Below are positions 23,092 to 29,840 of a stretch of DNA of 31,710 nucleotides, one piece after another. The position numbers and the translations under genes are program-made. Origin of the DNA: JAURVT01 sp049059935 (lineage in GTDB: Bacteria > Actinomycetota > Actinomycetes > Propionibacteriales > Nocardioidaceae); the NCBI RefSeq assembly GCF_049059935.1, contig NZ_JBMGQR010000054.1, positions 1-31,710 on the forward strand, written 5' to 3'. Under the pieces are notes generated by a model, which saw only the letters and a program-made list of their open reading frames with translations, ran no database searches and was not told where the DNA came from. Positions within the stretch are counted from its first letter, which is position 1, and the number at the start of each line of letters is the position of its first letter.

Positions 23092-23724
23092 TCAGCGACC
23101 CCGGCGGGTGGTGATCCCGTCGCTCGTGAGCGAGTCGAACAGCTGGTCGTCGGGGACCACGCCGTCGCCTCGCCGCGCGGCAGCCACCTGACGGGCGGCG
23201 TGCCGCATGCCGTCGGCCTCGGTGGTCACGACCGTGTCGTAGGTGGAGGCGAAGGTGAGCATCCGCCCCCGGTCGGCGCCGAAGCACCGCTGGGGCACCA
23301 CGACGCGGACGAACCCGCGGCGGCCCTCGTCGGCGGTGGTCTTGAGGCCCCGGCACGTGATGGTGGGGTCGGACTGCTCCGCGGTCTCGTCGAAGAGCGC
23401 CAGGTCGGTCACCCAGCGTCCCCTCGGTCCGGGCAGGGTGCTGAGCGAGTAGTTGCGGACCTTGGTCGGGTCGGACGTCACGTCCTTGGCCGGCACGATG
23501 GCCGACGTGACCGCGGTGCGACCACGACGCACGTCGCCGACGCGCACCGTCAGCGCGAACCGGCGCGAGGTGTTCTGCACCTTGACCGAGCGCAGGTCCC
23601 AGGTGGCGCCGATGCCGCGCTCACCCACCTTGTCCTTGCGCACCTTGGTCTGCGCCTGCGCCGGAGACCCGGCCACCGCCACCAGCACCAGGGCGGTCAG
23701 GACCGCCACACCCCATCGCCGCAT
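23092..23724 (-). CDS. Secreted protein of unknown function
   Basis: A 210-residue protein with a clear Sec signal peptide, MRRWGVAVLTALVLVAVAGS then PAQAQ, with likely cleavage after AQA near residue 28. The mature part is rich in beta-type sequence (WDLRSVKVQNTSRRFALTVRVGD, GRWVTDLALFDE) and has two cysteines (TITCRGLK and PQRCFGAD) that could form a disulfide. I recognise no domain. The ATG at 23724 is preferred because GGGGGA lies 5 nt upstream; an in-frame ATG at 23736 would add four residues. A -10 TAGGGT at 23754-23759 gives a 5' leader of only 11-23 nt. A strong stem-loop follows the stop. Confidence 0.75.
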   Translation of the reverse strand: MRRWGVAVLTALVLVAVAGSPAQAQTKVRKDKVGERGIGATWDLRSVKVQNTSRRFALTVRVGDVRRGRTAVTSAIVPAKDVTSDPTKVRNYSLSTLPGPRGRWVTDLALFDETAEQSDPTITCRGLKTTADEGRRGFVRVVVPQRCFGADRGRMLTFASTYDTVVTTEADGMRHAARQVAAARRGDGVVPDDQLFDSLTSDGITTRRGR

Positions 23725-23753
23725 CTCGTCCCCCATCTCGATCGTGAGAGCCG

Positions 23754-23759
23754 ACCCTA
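23754..23759 (-). promoter_or_regulatory. -10 box of the secreted-protein gene
   Basis: TAGGGT on the minus strand, placing the transcript start near 23747, just upstream of the two possible ATG starts (23736 and 23724). Confidence 0.45.
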
Positions 23760-23858
23760 GGCCGCGGGGCCACCCGACGTCCGGCGAACGCGACCGATCG
23801 ACGACGTGACGCCGATGGCCAGGCCCCAGACGACGAAGGCAGTGCCGTCCACCGGGAG

Positions 23859-24392
23859 TCAGGCGTCGCGGTCGGCCGAGGGACCGAGCCGCTTGGTCAT
23901 CTGGATCGCCGCCACCTCGAAGCCCACCTGCTCGTAGAGGGACCGCGCCGGGTCGTTGAAGCCGAACACCGAGAGACCGACGGACACGACGCCCCGACGC
24001 ACGCACTCGGCCTCGGCCGCCTCCAGGATCGCCCGGCCGTAGCCGCGGCGACGGAGGTCCTCGCGGACCAGCAGGTCGTAGCCGAAGGCGTGCAGGCCGT
24101 CCGAGCGGTCCGTCAGCGCCAGCCACACCATCCCGACCTCGTCGTCGCCGTCCATCGCGGTGAGCAGGAGCTGGTCGGCGGTGTCCAGGCCGTCGGGCAG
24201 GAGCCGGGTGAAGTCGGCGTCGGCCCTCTCGCGGGCCTCCGGCTCGCCCATCGCGCCCGACCGCGCGATGTTGGCGGCGTACGACCGCTCGGCCGTCGTG
24301 CGGAAGATCGCGTACTGCGTCGACGTCATCGGCAGGAGCCGGACGGTCGGCGGGGCGTCGCGGTCCGCGGACCGGGGTCGGCGCTCGTCCAT
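23859..24392 (-). CDS. GNAT family N-acetyltransferase
   Basis: A 177-residue acetyl-CoA-dependent transferase of the GNAT superfamily. The acetyl-CoA pyrophosphate loop is visible as LVREDLRRRGYGRAILEAAE (about residues 110-130), followed by VGLSVFGFNDPARSLYEQVGFEVAAIQMTK, the usual C-terminal strand-helix of the fold. The acceptor is unknown. The ATG at 24392 is chosen because TAGGGT lies exactly 6 nt upstream, giving a leaderless mRNA; an adjacent in-frame GTG at 24395 is the alternative. It is divergent from the polymerase gene. The ~100 bp after its stop (23760-23858) holds no convincing gene. Confidence 0.88.
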   Translation of the reverse strand: MDERRPRSADRDAPPTVRLLPMTSTQYAIFRTTAERSYAANIARSGAMGEPEARERADADFTRLLPDGLDTADQLLLTAMDGDDEVGMVWLALTDRSDGLHAFGYDLLVREDLRRRGYGRAILEAAEAECVRRGVVSVGLSVFGFNDPARSLYEQVGFEVAAIQMTKRLGPSADRDA

Positions 24393-24398
24393 CACCTC

Positions 24399-24404
24399 AC
24401 CCTA
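24399..24404 (-). promoter_or_regulatory. -10 box, leaderless promoter of the GNAT gene
   Basis: TAGGGT on the minus strand ends 6 nt before the ATG at 24392. Confidence 0.5.
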
Positions 24405-24438
24405 GGCGGGCGCGGGGCCACCGACCGCGGGCGCGACG

Positions 24439-24444
24439 TAGGTT
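24439..24444 (+). promoter_or_regulatory. -10 box upstream of a mini-ORF and the polymerase
   Basis: TAGGTT ends exactly 6 nt before a GTG at 24451, so the transcript should start at that GTG, 23 nt before the polymerase start. Confidence 0.45.
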
Positions 24445-24450
24445 CGGTCC

Positions 24451-24477
24451 GTGGACGGCGACGGGTCGGGGGCGTGA
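24451..24477 (+). CDS. Possible leaderless 8-codon ORF coupled to the polymerase
   Basis: GTG-initiated, encoding MDGDGSGA and ending in TGA. Its stop overlaps the polymerase start (GTGA, 24474-24477). Because the predicted transcript start coincides with this GTG and the polymerase lacks a clear ribosome binding site, ribosomes could load on the mini-ORF and pass to the polymerase by coupling. It may simply be a chance 27-nt frame. Confidence 0.3.
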   Translation: MDGDGSGA

Positions 24478-26135
24478 CCCGGGTCCGGCTGTCGCGGCTG
24501 CCCGGCGAGCGCGTGTCGGTCGTCGACGACGGTGGGACCCACGCGATCGCCGCGGCCGAGGTGCCCGCGTGGGTCGCCGAACGCGAGGCCGACGACCCGC
24601 GCTGGGTCTGGGACGACACGGCCCGGTGGTACCCGCCGCTGCTCGACGCCGGGGTGCGGGTCCGGCGCTGCCACGACCTCCGCCTGACGCGACGGCTGCT
24701 CCTGCGGGCGCCGGCCGTGGACCGGGCGGCGCTCGACGGCGAGGAGGCACCCGCCTGGGACCGGCTGCCACCGGGCGGTGCGTCCGAGCCCGCCCTGTTC
24801 GTGGCCGACGAGTCCACCGAGTACCTGCGCGCCGACCTCGAGGACGACCGCCAGCTGGCGGCCGTCTCGGGGTCGTCCGAGCCCGGACGGCTCACGCTGC
24901 TGCTGGCCGCGGAGTCGTCGGGGGCCCTGGCCGCAGCCGAGATGACCCACGCCGGGATGCCGTGGCGGGCCGAGGTCCACGACCGCCTCCTCGCCGACCT
25001 GCTCGGCCCGCGCCCACCCCGCGGCATGCGGCCGGCGAAGCTCGAGGCGCTCGTGGACCGGCTGCGGGCCGCCCTGGACGCACCCGGCCTCAACCCCGAC
25101 TCACGGCCCCACCTGCTCGCGGCGCTGCGACGCGTCGGCGTGGAGGTCCCCGACGTCCGCGCGTCGACGCTGCAGGAGGTCCGGCACCCGGCGATCGAGC
25201 CGTTGCTCGCGTACAAGCAGCTGGTCCGGCTGGCCACCACCAACGGGTGGGACTGGAGCGACCGGTGGGTGCGCGACGGCCGCTTCCGACCGGTGTACCA
25301 GCCCGCCGGGTCGTCCACGGGACGCTGGTCGTCCAACGGCGGCGGGGCCCTGTCGTTCCCGGCCCAGATCCGGCCCGCCGCGCGCGCCGACGACGGCTGG
25401 GTGCTGGTGGTGGCCGACGTCGCCCAGCTGGAGCCGCGGGTGCTCGCCGGCATGAGTCGCGACGACGCGCTGACCCGGTCGGCGCGCGGTGCCGACCTCT
25501 ACGAGGCGATGGTCCGCGACGGCGCCGTCGCCAGCCGGGGCGACGCCAAGCTGGGCCTGCTCGGCGCGATGTACGGGGCGACCAGCGGCGAGAGCGGGCG
25601 CCTCGTCGCCGGCCTCACCCGCCGCTACCCCCGGGCGTTCGGCCTGGTCGAGGAGGCCGCCCGCGCCGGGGAGCGCGGCGAGCCGGTCCGCACCCTGCTG
25701 GGACGAGGGTCACCGGTTCCGGGGCGGTCGACGGTCGACGACCCCGACGTGCCCGAGGCCGACCGCGACGCCCTGGCCCGCGACCGCCGCGCGGTCGGGC
25801 GCTTCACCCGCAACTTCGTCGTGCAGGGCACCGGCGCGGAGTGGGCGCTGTGCTGGATCGCCGACCTCCGCAACCGCCTGTGGACGCTGGGCGACGGGTC
25901 CCTGGTCGAGCGACCCCACCTGGTCTTCTTCCTGCACGACGAGGTCGTCGTCCACGCACCCGCCCACCTCGCCGACGCCGTCGTCGCCCAGGTCACCGAG
26001 GCGGCCGAGGCGGCGGGCCGGCTGCTGTTCGGCGACCGGGCGGTCGACTTCCCCCTGACGACCGCCGTGGTGCGCAGCTACGCCGAGGCCGGCAAGGCCG
26101 GTCTCAGCGGGACCGACCGCCCTTCCTCGTCTTGA
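24474..26135 (+). CDS. Family-A DNA polymerase (actinobacterial exonuclease/polymerase type)
   Basis: A 553-residue polymerase-I-like protein of the type annotated in actinobacteria as bifunctional 3'-5' exonuclease/DNA polymerase, distinct from housekeeping PolA. The polymerase domain (about 270-540) has STGRWSS before motif A, metal-binding D315 in VVADVAQLEPR (motif A), the O-helix region GDAKLGLLGAMYG (motif B), and H488-D489-E490 (motif C), so both catalytic carboxylates are present. The N-terminal ~250 residues would be the exonuclease-like domain, in which I see no clear DxE triad, so it is probably degenerate. There is no 5' nuclease domain. The GTG at 24474 has no strong ribosome binding site. 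Its 3' end overlaps a convergent small gene by 32 nt. Role probably DNA repair. Confidence 0.87.
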   Translation: MTRVRLSRLPGERVSVVDDGGTHAIAAAEVPAWVAEREADDPRWVWDDTARWYPPLLDAGVRVRRCHDLRLTRRLLLRAPAVDRAALDGEEAPAWDRLPPGGASEPALFVADESTEYLRADLEDDRQLAAVSGSSEPGRLTLLLAAESSGALAAAEMTHAGMPWRAEVHDRLLADLLGPRPPRGMRPAKLEALVDRLRAALDAPGLNPDSRPHLLAALRRVGVEVPDVRASTLQEVRHPAIEPLLAYKQLVRLATTNGWDWSDRWVRDGRFRPVYQPAGSSTGRWSSNGGGALSFPAQIRPAARADDGWVLVVADVAQLEPRVLAGMSRDDALTRSARGADLYEAMVRDGAVASRGDAKLGLLGAMYGATSGESGRLVAGLTRRYPRAFGLVEEAARAGERGEPVRTLLGRGSPVPGRSTVDDPDVPEADRDALARDRRAVGRFTRNFVVQGTGAEWALCWIADLRNRLWTLGDGSLVERPHLVFFLHDEVVVHAPAHLADAVVAQVTEAAEAAGRLLFGDRAVDFPLTTAVVRSYAEAGKAGLSGTDRPSSS

Positions 26136-26241
26136 CCTTGTCCACCGCCTCGCGGATGCGGCGCTGGTTCTCCGGCTTCTGGGACTCGCGGTAGATCGTC
26201 CTGGCCAGGCCGATCGCGGCAGCACTCTTGAACAGCTTCAT
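26104..26241 (-). CDS. Small 45-residue basic protein, antisense overlap with polymerase
   Basis: MKLFKSAAAIGLARTIYRES begins a 45-residue protein: an alanine-rich amphipathic helix, then QKPENQRRIREAVDKVKTRK and a basic tail. I recall similar short proteins (MKL..., KPENQRR) in many actinobacteria, which supports it being real; function unknown. Its last 32 nt overlap the convergent 3' end of the polymerase gene. There is no strong ribosome binding site; TAGACC lies 7 nt before the ATG, so it may be leaderless. Confidence 0.65.
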   Translation of the reverse strand: MKLFKSAAAIGLARTIYRESQKPENQRRIREAVDKVKTRKGGRSR

Positions 26242-26264
26242 GGGCACAGGTCTACCGGGTGGGC

Positions 26265-26295
26265 CCTGAGGCCGCCCGTCGACCGGCGCCTCAGG
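26265..26295. promoter_or_regulatory. Inverted repeat between divergent small gene and ABM gene
   Basis: CCTGAGGC (26265-26272) and GCCTCAGG (26288-26295) form perfect 8-bp arms around a 15-nt spacer, 13 nt before the -10 box of the ABM gene. Possibly an operator or a hairpin; evidence is positional only. Confidence 0.3.
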
Positions 26296-26307
26296 TGCCC
26301 GCACTCC

Positions 26308-26313
26308 TACGAT
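26308..26313 (+). promoter_or_regulatory. -10 box, leaderless promoter of the ABM gene
   Basis: TACGAT ends exactly 6 nt before the ATG at 26320. No ribosome binding site is visible, which agrees with a leaderless transcript. Confidence 0.5.
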
Positions 26314-26319
26314 GCGGCC

Positions 26320-26604
26320 ATGAGCGGCGTCCACCTCACCGGCCGGCTCGTCTGCGCCGACCCGGACGAGGCGCGTGTGGTCGCCGGCCACCTGGAGCAG
26401 CACGTCGCGCTGACCCGGGCCGAGCCCGGCTGCCTGTCGTTCCACGTCGAGCCGACGCCCGACCCGTTGGTCTGGACGGTCGCGGAGCACTTCGCCGACG
26501 CCGCCTCCTTCGCCGCCCACCAGGCGCGGGTGGCCGCCAGCGAGTGGGGCCGGGCGACCGCGGGCATCGAGCGCCGCTACACGGTCGAGGGACTGCCCGA
26601 CTGA
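26320..26604 (+). CDS. Antibiotic biosynthesis monooxygenase (ABM) domain protein
   Basis: A 94-residue single-domain protein of the dimeric ferredoxin-like ABM family, whose members include quinol monooxygenases (YgiN-like) and many small oxygenases of unknown substrate. Family features are LTGRLVCADPDEARVVAGHLEQHVALTRAEPGCLSF, where EPGCLSF is the typical strand, and VAEHFADAASFAAHQA. No cofactor motif is expected, as these enzymes act without one. The ATG at 26320 fits a leaderless start. The stop is followed by a 131-bp gap before the VOC gene with no other gene visible. Confidence 0.85.
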   Translation: MSGVHLTGRLVCADPDEARVVAGHLEQHVALTRAEPGCLSFHVEPTPDPLVWTVAEHFADAASFAAHQARVAASEWGRATAGIERRYTVEGLPD

Positions 26605-26735
26605 GACGCGGGCGGGCGGACCGGCGCACGCCTCCGCCGACGGGCCCGGTGACCCGATGAGTGCCCGCCTCCCGCCCGGTCGGTACCGGTACGAGCCCAC
26701 GTCGTCAGCGACGCGGCCCCGACCGAAGGAGAACC

Positions 26736-27086
26736 ATGACCGTCACGACCGTCCTCGCCGTCGTCCCCGCCCGTGACCTCGCTGCGTCCCGGACGTGGTG
26801 GACCCGGCTGTGGGGCCGCGAGCCCGACCAGGTGCCCATGCCCAGCGACGTCGAGTGGCACGTCCCGGGCGGAGGTGGCGTCCAGCTGGTCGACGACGGC
26901 GAGCGTGCCGGCTCCGGCAGCGTCACCCTCGGGGTCGACGACGTCGACGCCGAGGTCGCCGCGATCCGGGAGCGCGGGATCGACGCGCCGCAGGCCGAGA
27001 CCGTCCCCTCGGGCCAGTTCCGCGTCGCCCTGCTCAGGGATCCCGACGGGAACACGGTCGTCCTGGGTCAGACCCTCGGCGCCTGA
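26736..27086 (+). CDS. VOC/glyoxalase superfamily protein
   Basis: A 116-residue vicinal-oxygen-chelate fold protein. Two beta-alpha-beta repeats are visible: TTVLAVVPARDLAASRTWWTRLWG for the first and GSVTLGVDDVDAEVAAIRERG for the second, ending with FRVALLRDPDGNTVVLGQ, the usual C-terminal strand. Members include glyoxalases, dioxygenases and antibiotic-binding proteins. The terminal position that is usually a metal-binding Glu (DPDGNxxE) is Val here, so metal catalysis is doubtful and it may be a binding protein. The ATG at 26736 has AAGGAG 4 nt upstream. Confidence 0.85.
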   Translation: MTVTTVLAVVPARDLAASRTWWTRLWGREPDQVPMPSDVEWHVPGGGGVQLVDDGERAGSGSVTLGVDDVDAEVAAIRERGIDAPQAETVPSGQFRVALLRDPDGNTVVLGQTLGA

Positions 27087-27138
27087 GGGTCGATCGAGGC
27101 CTGCAGGGGCAGCACCGCCTCGCCGGGTGCGGCACCCC

Positions 27139-27144
27139 TAGGGT
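27139..27144 (+). promoter_or_regulatory. -10 box, leaderless promoter of the epimerase gene
   Basis: TAGGGT ends exactly 6 nt before the ATG at 27151. Confidence 0.5.
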
Positions 27145-27150
27145 CGTCGC

Positions 27151-28065
27151 ATGAAGGTGGTCGTGGCCGGCGGGTCCGGTTCCCTGGGCAGGCGGTTGTC
27201 GGGTGCGCTCGCAGCGCGCGGGCACGAGGTGGTCGTCCTCAGCCGTCGCGAGCAGCGGTCGCCGTACCGCACCGTCCTGTGGGACGGCGCGACGCCCGGT
27301 CCGTGGGTGTCCGAGCTCGCGGGCAGCGCCGTGGTCAACCTCGCCGGCGAGCTGGTGGACCGGCGGCCGACCGCCGCGAACGTCGCCCTGCTGCGGGAGT
27401 CCCGCGTCGCTCCCACGCGCGCCCTCGCCGACGCCGCGGCCACGCTCGACCGACCGGTGCCGGTGTGGCTGCAGGCCAGCACGCTGGCCATCTACGGCGA
27501 CGCCCACGAGACGGTCCTGACCGAGCAGTCCCCGCCCGCGGACGGGCCGCCCCAGATGGCCGGCGTGGCCCGGGCCTGGGAGGCTGCCGCCGACGGCGTC
27601 GACGCCGAGCGCGTCGTCGTGCTGAGGACGAGCATCGTGCTCGATCGGGACACCCCGGCCCTGGACCGGCTCACCGGCGTCGTGCGCTGGGGCCTGGGGG
27701 GTCGGATCGCCTCCGGCCGGCAGTGGTTCAGCTGGATCCACGTCGACGACTGGCTGAGCATCGCCGTGCAGGCGCTGGAGGGTGACGGGGCGGCCGGGAG
27801 CCTCTCGGGCGTGCTGCACGCGACGTCGTTGCATCCGGTGCGCAACGCCGAGCTGATGAGGATCCTGCGTCGGGTCCTGCGCCGGCCTGCTGCCCCGCCG
27901 ACCCCCGCCTGGGCGGTCCGGGCGGGCGGGATCGTCCTGCGGACCGATCCGGCGCTGGCCCTCACGGGCCGCCGGGCGGTGCCCGCACGGTTGCAGGAGG
28001 CGGGCTTCACGTTCGAGCACCCGGACCTCGAGGTCGCCCTGCAGGACCTGCTGCGCCGACGCTAG
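27151..28065 (+). CDS. TIGR01777-family NAD-dependent epimerase-like protein
   Basis: A 304-residue extended-SDR protein of the TIGR01777 (YfcH/SulA-like) family, with an N-terminal NAD(P)-binding motif MKVVVAGGSGSLGRRL. Family segments are AVVNLAGELVDRRP, LRESRVAPTRAL, LQASTLAIYGD, FSWIHVDDW and the DUF1731-type C-terminus RAVPARLQEAGFTFEHPDLEVAL. In most relatives the motif near residue 8 is GxxGxxG, as seen here. The reaction is unknown. The ATG at 27151 fits a leaderless mRNA. It converges on the FAD dehydrogenase gene with paired hairpins between. Confidence 0.9.
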   Translation: MKVVVAGGSGSLGRRLSGALAARGHEVVVLSRREQRSPYRTVLWDGATPGPWVSELAGSAVVNLAGELVDRRPTAANVALLRESRVAPTRALADAAATLDRPVPVWLQASTLAIYGDAHETVLTEQSPPADGPPQMAGVARAWEAAADGVDAERVVVLRTSIVLDRDTPALDRLTGVVRWGLGGRIASGRQWFSWIHVDDWLSIAVQALEGDGAAGSLSGVLHATSLHPVRNAELMRILRRVLRRPAAPPTPAWAVRAGGIVLRTDPALALTGRRAVPARLQEAGFTFEHPDLEVALQDLLRRR

Positions 28066-28099
28066 TCGGGGCCGAGCCGACGGGGCGGCCGCCGGCCGC
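28065..28099. terminator. Tandem hairpins between convergent genes
   Basis: GTCGG (28065-28069) pairs with CCGAC (28077-28081). GCGGCC (28085-28090) pairs with GGCCGC (28094-28099), directly next to the stop of the FAD dehydrogenase gene. They lie between two convergent stops, so each may end one transcript. Confidence 0.4.
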
Positions 28100-29749
28100 T
28101 CACCTCGTCGCGGCCGCGACGGCGCGTCCGGCCTGGCGGCCGGAGAACAGGCAGCCGCCGAGGAAGGTGCCCTCGAGCGAGCGGTACCCGTGGACGCCGC
28201 CACCGCCGAAGCCGCTGGCCTCGCCCGCGGCGTACAGGCCGGTGACGGGCGAGCCGGCGGCGTCGAGCACCCGTCCGTCGAGGTCGGTGTGCAGGCCACC
28301 GAGGGTCTTGCGGGTGATGACGTGCAGGCGGACGGCGATCAGCGGCCCGGCCGACGGGTCCAGGAAGCGGTGGGGCGTCGCGGTGCGCACCAGACGGTCG
28401 CCCCGGTAGCGCCGGGCGTTGTGGATCGCCGCCACCTGGCCGTCCTTGGCGAACGGGTTCTCGATCTCGCGGTCGCGTGCGACCAGCTCCTCGTGCAGGC
28501 TGCGCGCGTCGATCAACGGCTCGTCGGTGAGGGCGTTCATGCCCGCGACGAGCTCGTCGACGGTGTCGGCGACGACGAAGTCCTCGCCGTGCTGCTTGAA
28601 CGCCTCGACGGGGGCGGGTGCCCCGGGGCGGATGCGACCGAGCGTCTGCAGCACGCTCCTGCCGGTGAGGTCGGGGTTCTGCTCCGAGCCCGACAGCGCG
28701 AACTCCTTCTCGATCACCTTCTGGGTGAGCACGAACCAGCTGTGGTCGTGACCGGTCGAGCGCAGGTGGGCGAGGGTGCCGAGGGTGTCGAAGCCCGGCC
28801 ACAGCGGGCCCGGCAGCCGCCTGCCGGTCGCGTCGAACCACATCGACGACGGCCCGGGCAGGATCCGGATGCCGTGCCGCTCCCAGATCGGGTCCCAGTT
28901 CTTCACGCCCTCGACGTAGTGCCACATCCGGTCGGGGTTGATCACGGCGCCACCGGCGTCCTGGCTGATCTGCAGCATCCGACCGTCGACGTGGGCGGGC
29001 ACGCCGGTGATCATGTGCTCCGGCGGGCTGCCGAGGCGCTCGGGCCAGTTGCGTCGGACGAGGTCGTGGTTCGCACCGATGCCGCCGGAGGTGACGACCA
29101 CGGCCTGCGCCGACAGGTCGAACTCACCCACCTCGACGCGTGACGTCGCCACACCGCGGGCCGCGTCGCTCGCGTCGAGCACGGCGCCGGTGACCCCGGT
29201 GACGGCGCCGTCGGTCACGGTCAGGCCGTCCACCCGGTGGCGGAAGCCGAAGGTCACCAGCCCGCGGGCCGCCGCGTCGCGGACCCGACGCTCGAAGGGC
29301 TCCACGACGCCGGGGCCGGTGCCCCACGTGACGTGGAAGCGCGGCACCGAGTTGCCGTGGCCGATGGCTCCGTAGCCCCCGCGCTCGGCCCAGCCGACGA
29401 CGGGGAAGAACCGCATGCCCTGCGCGTGCAGCCACGAGCGCTTCTCGCCGGCCGCGAAGTCGACGTACGCCTCGGCCCAGCGACGCGGCCACGCGTCCTC
29501 GGGCCGGTCGAAGCCGGCGGTTCCCAGCCAGTCCTGCATCGCGAGCGCGCGGGAGTCCTTGATCCCCATCCGGCGCTGCTCGGGGGAGTCCACCAGGAAC
29601 AGCCCGCCGAAGGACCAGAAGGCCTGCCCGCCGAGGTTCTGCACGGGCTCCTGGTCGAGCAGCAGCACCCGCCGTCCGGCGTCGGCCAGCTCGGCGGTCG
29701 CCACCAGCCCGGCCAGACCGGCACCCACCACGATCACGTCAGCGTCCAT
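28100..29749 (-). CDS. FAD-binding dehydrogenase, KstD/fumarate reductase-like
   Basis: A 549-residue flavoprotein of the FAD_binding_2 family, related to 3-ketosteroid-delta1-dehydrogenases and fumarate reductases (the PRK12834 type of putative FAD-binding dehydrogenase, as I recall it). Features are DADVIVVGAGLAGLVATAEL at the N-terminus for FAD binding, NLGGQAFWSFGGLF, VVTSGGIGANHDLVRRNWP in the middle, and the C-terminal FAD segment GLYAAGEASGFGGGGVHG with GTFLGGCLFSGRQAG. Substrate unknown; steroid-like or dicarboxylate substrates are possible. The ATG at 29749 has GAGG about 9 nt upstream. It is divergent from a PucR-type regulator, which may control it. Confidence 0.88.
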   Translation of the reverse strand: MDADVIVVGAGLAGLVATAELADAGRRVLLLDQEPVQNLGGQAFWSFGGLFLVDSPEQRRMGIKDSRALAMQDWLGTAGFDRPEDAWPRRWAEAYVDFAAGEKRSWLHAQGMRFFPVVGWAERGGYGAIGHGNSVPRFHVTWGTGPGVVEPFERRVRDAAARGLVTFGFRHRVDGLTVTDGAVTGVTGAVLDASDAARGVATSRVEVGEFDLSAQAVVVTSGGIGANHDLVRRNWPERLGSPPEHMITGVPAHVDGRMLQISQDAGGAVINPDRMWHYVEGVKNWDPIWERHGIRILPGPSSMWFDATGRRLPGPLWPGFDTLGTLAHLRSTGHDHSWFVLTQKVIEKEFALSGSEQNPDLTGRSVLQTLGRIRPGAPAPVEAFKQHGEDFVVADTVDELVAGMNALTDEPLIDARSLHEELVARDREIENPFAKDGQVAAIHNARRYRGDRLVRTATPHRFLDPSAGPLIAVRLHVITRKTLGGLHTDLDGRVLDAAGSPVTGLYAAGEASGFGGGGVHGYRSLEGTFLGGCLFSGRQAGRAVAAATR

Positions 29750-29813
29750 GCCGCGATCCTCGACCCCCACCGTGGCCCTCGACCAGCAGGATCGTCCAGA
29801 CTGCGACCCGACG

Positions 29814-29830
29814 TTGTCACTGCCTGACAA
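29814..29830. promoter_or_regulatory. Inverted repeat between FAD dehydrogenase and PucR regulator
   Basis: TTGTCA-CTGCC-TGACAA, perfect 6-bp arms, lies right before the AGGAGG of the regulator gene and about 65 nt before the dehydrogenase start. On the minus strand, GTGACA within it could serve as a -35 with GACGAT 18 nt further as -10 for the dehydrogenase. It is a good candidate for the regulator's own binding site. Confidence 0.55.
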
Positions 29831-29840
29831 AGGAGGGCCG

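Noticed and set aside
23766..23861. 31-codon GTG-start frame on the minus strand between the secreted-protein and GNAT genes
   Set aside because: No ribosome binding site or promoter and no recognisable family; probably chance in high-GC DNA.
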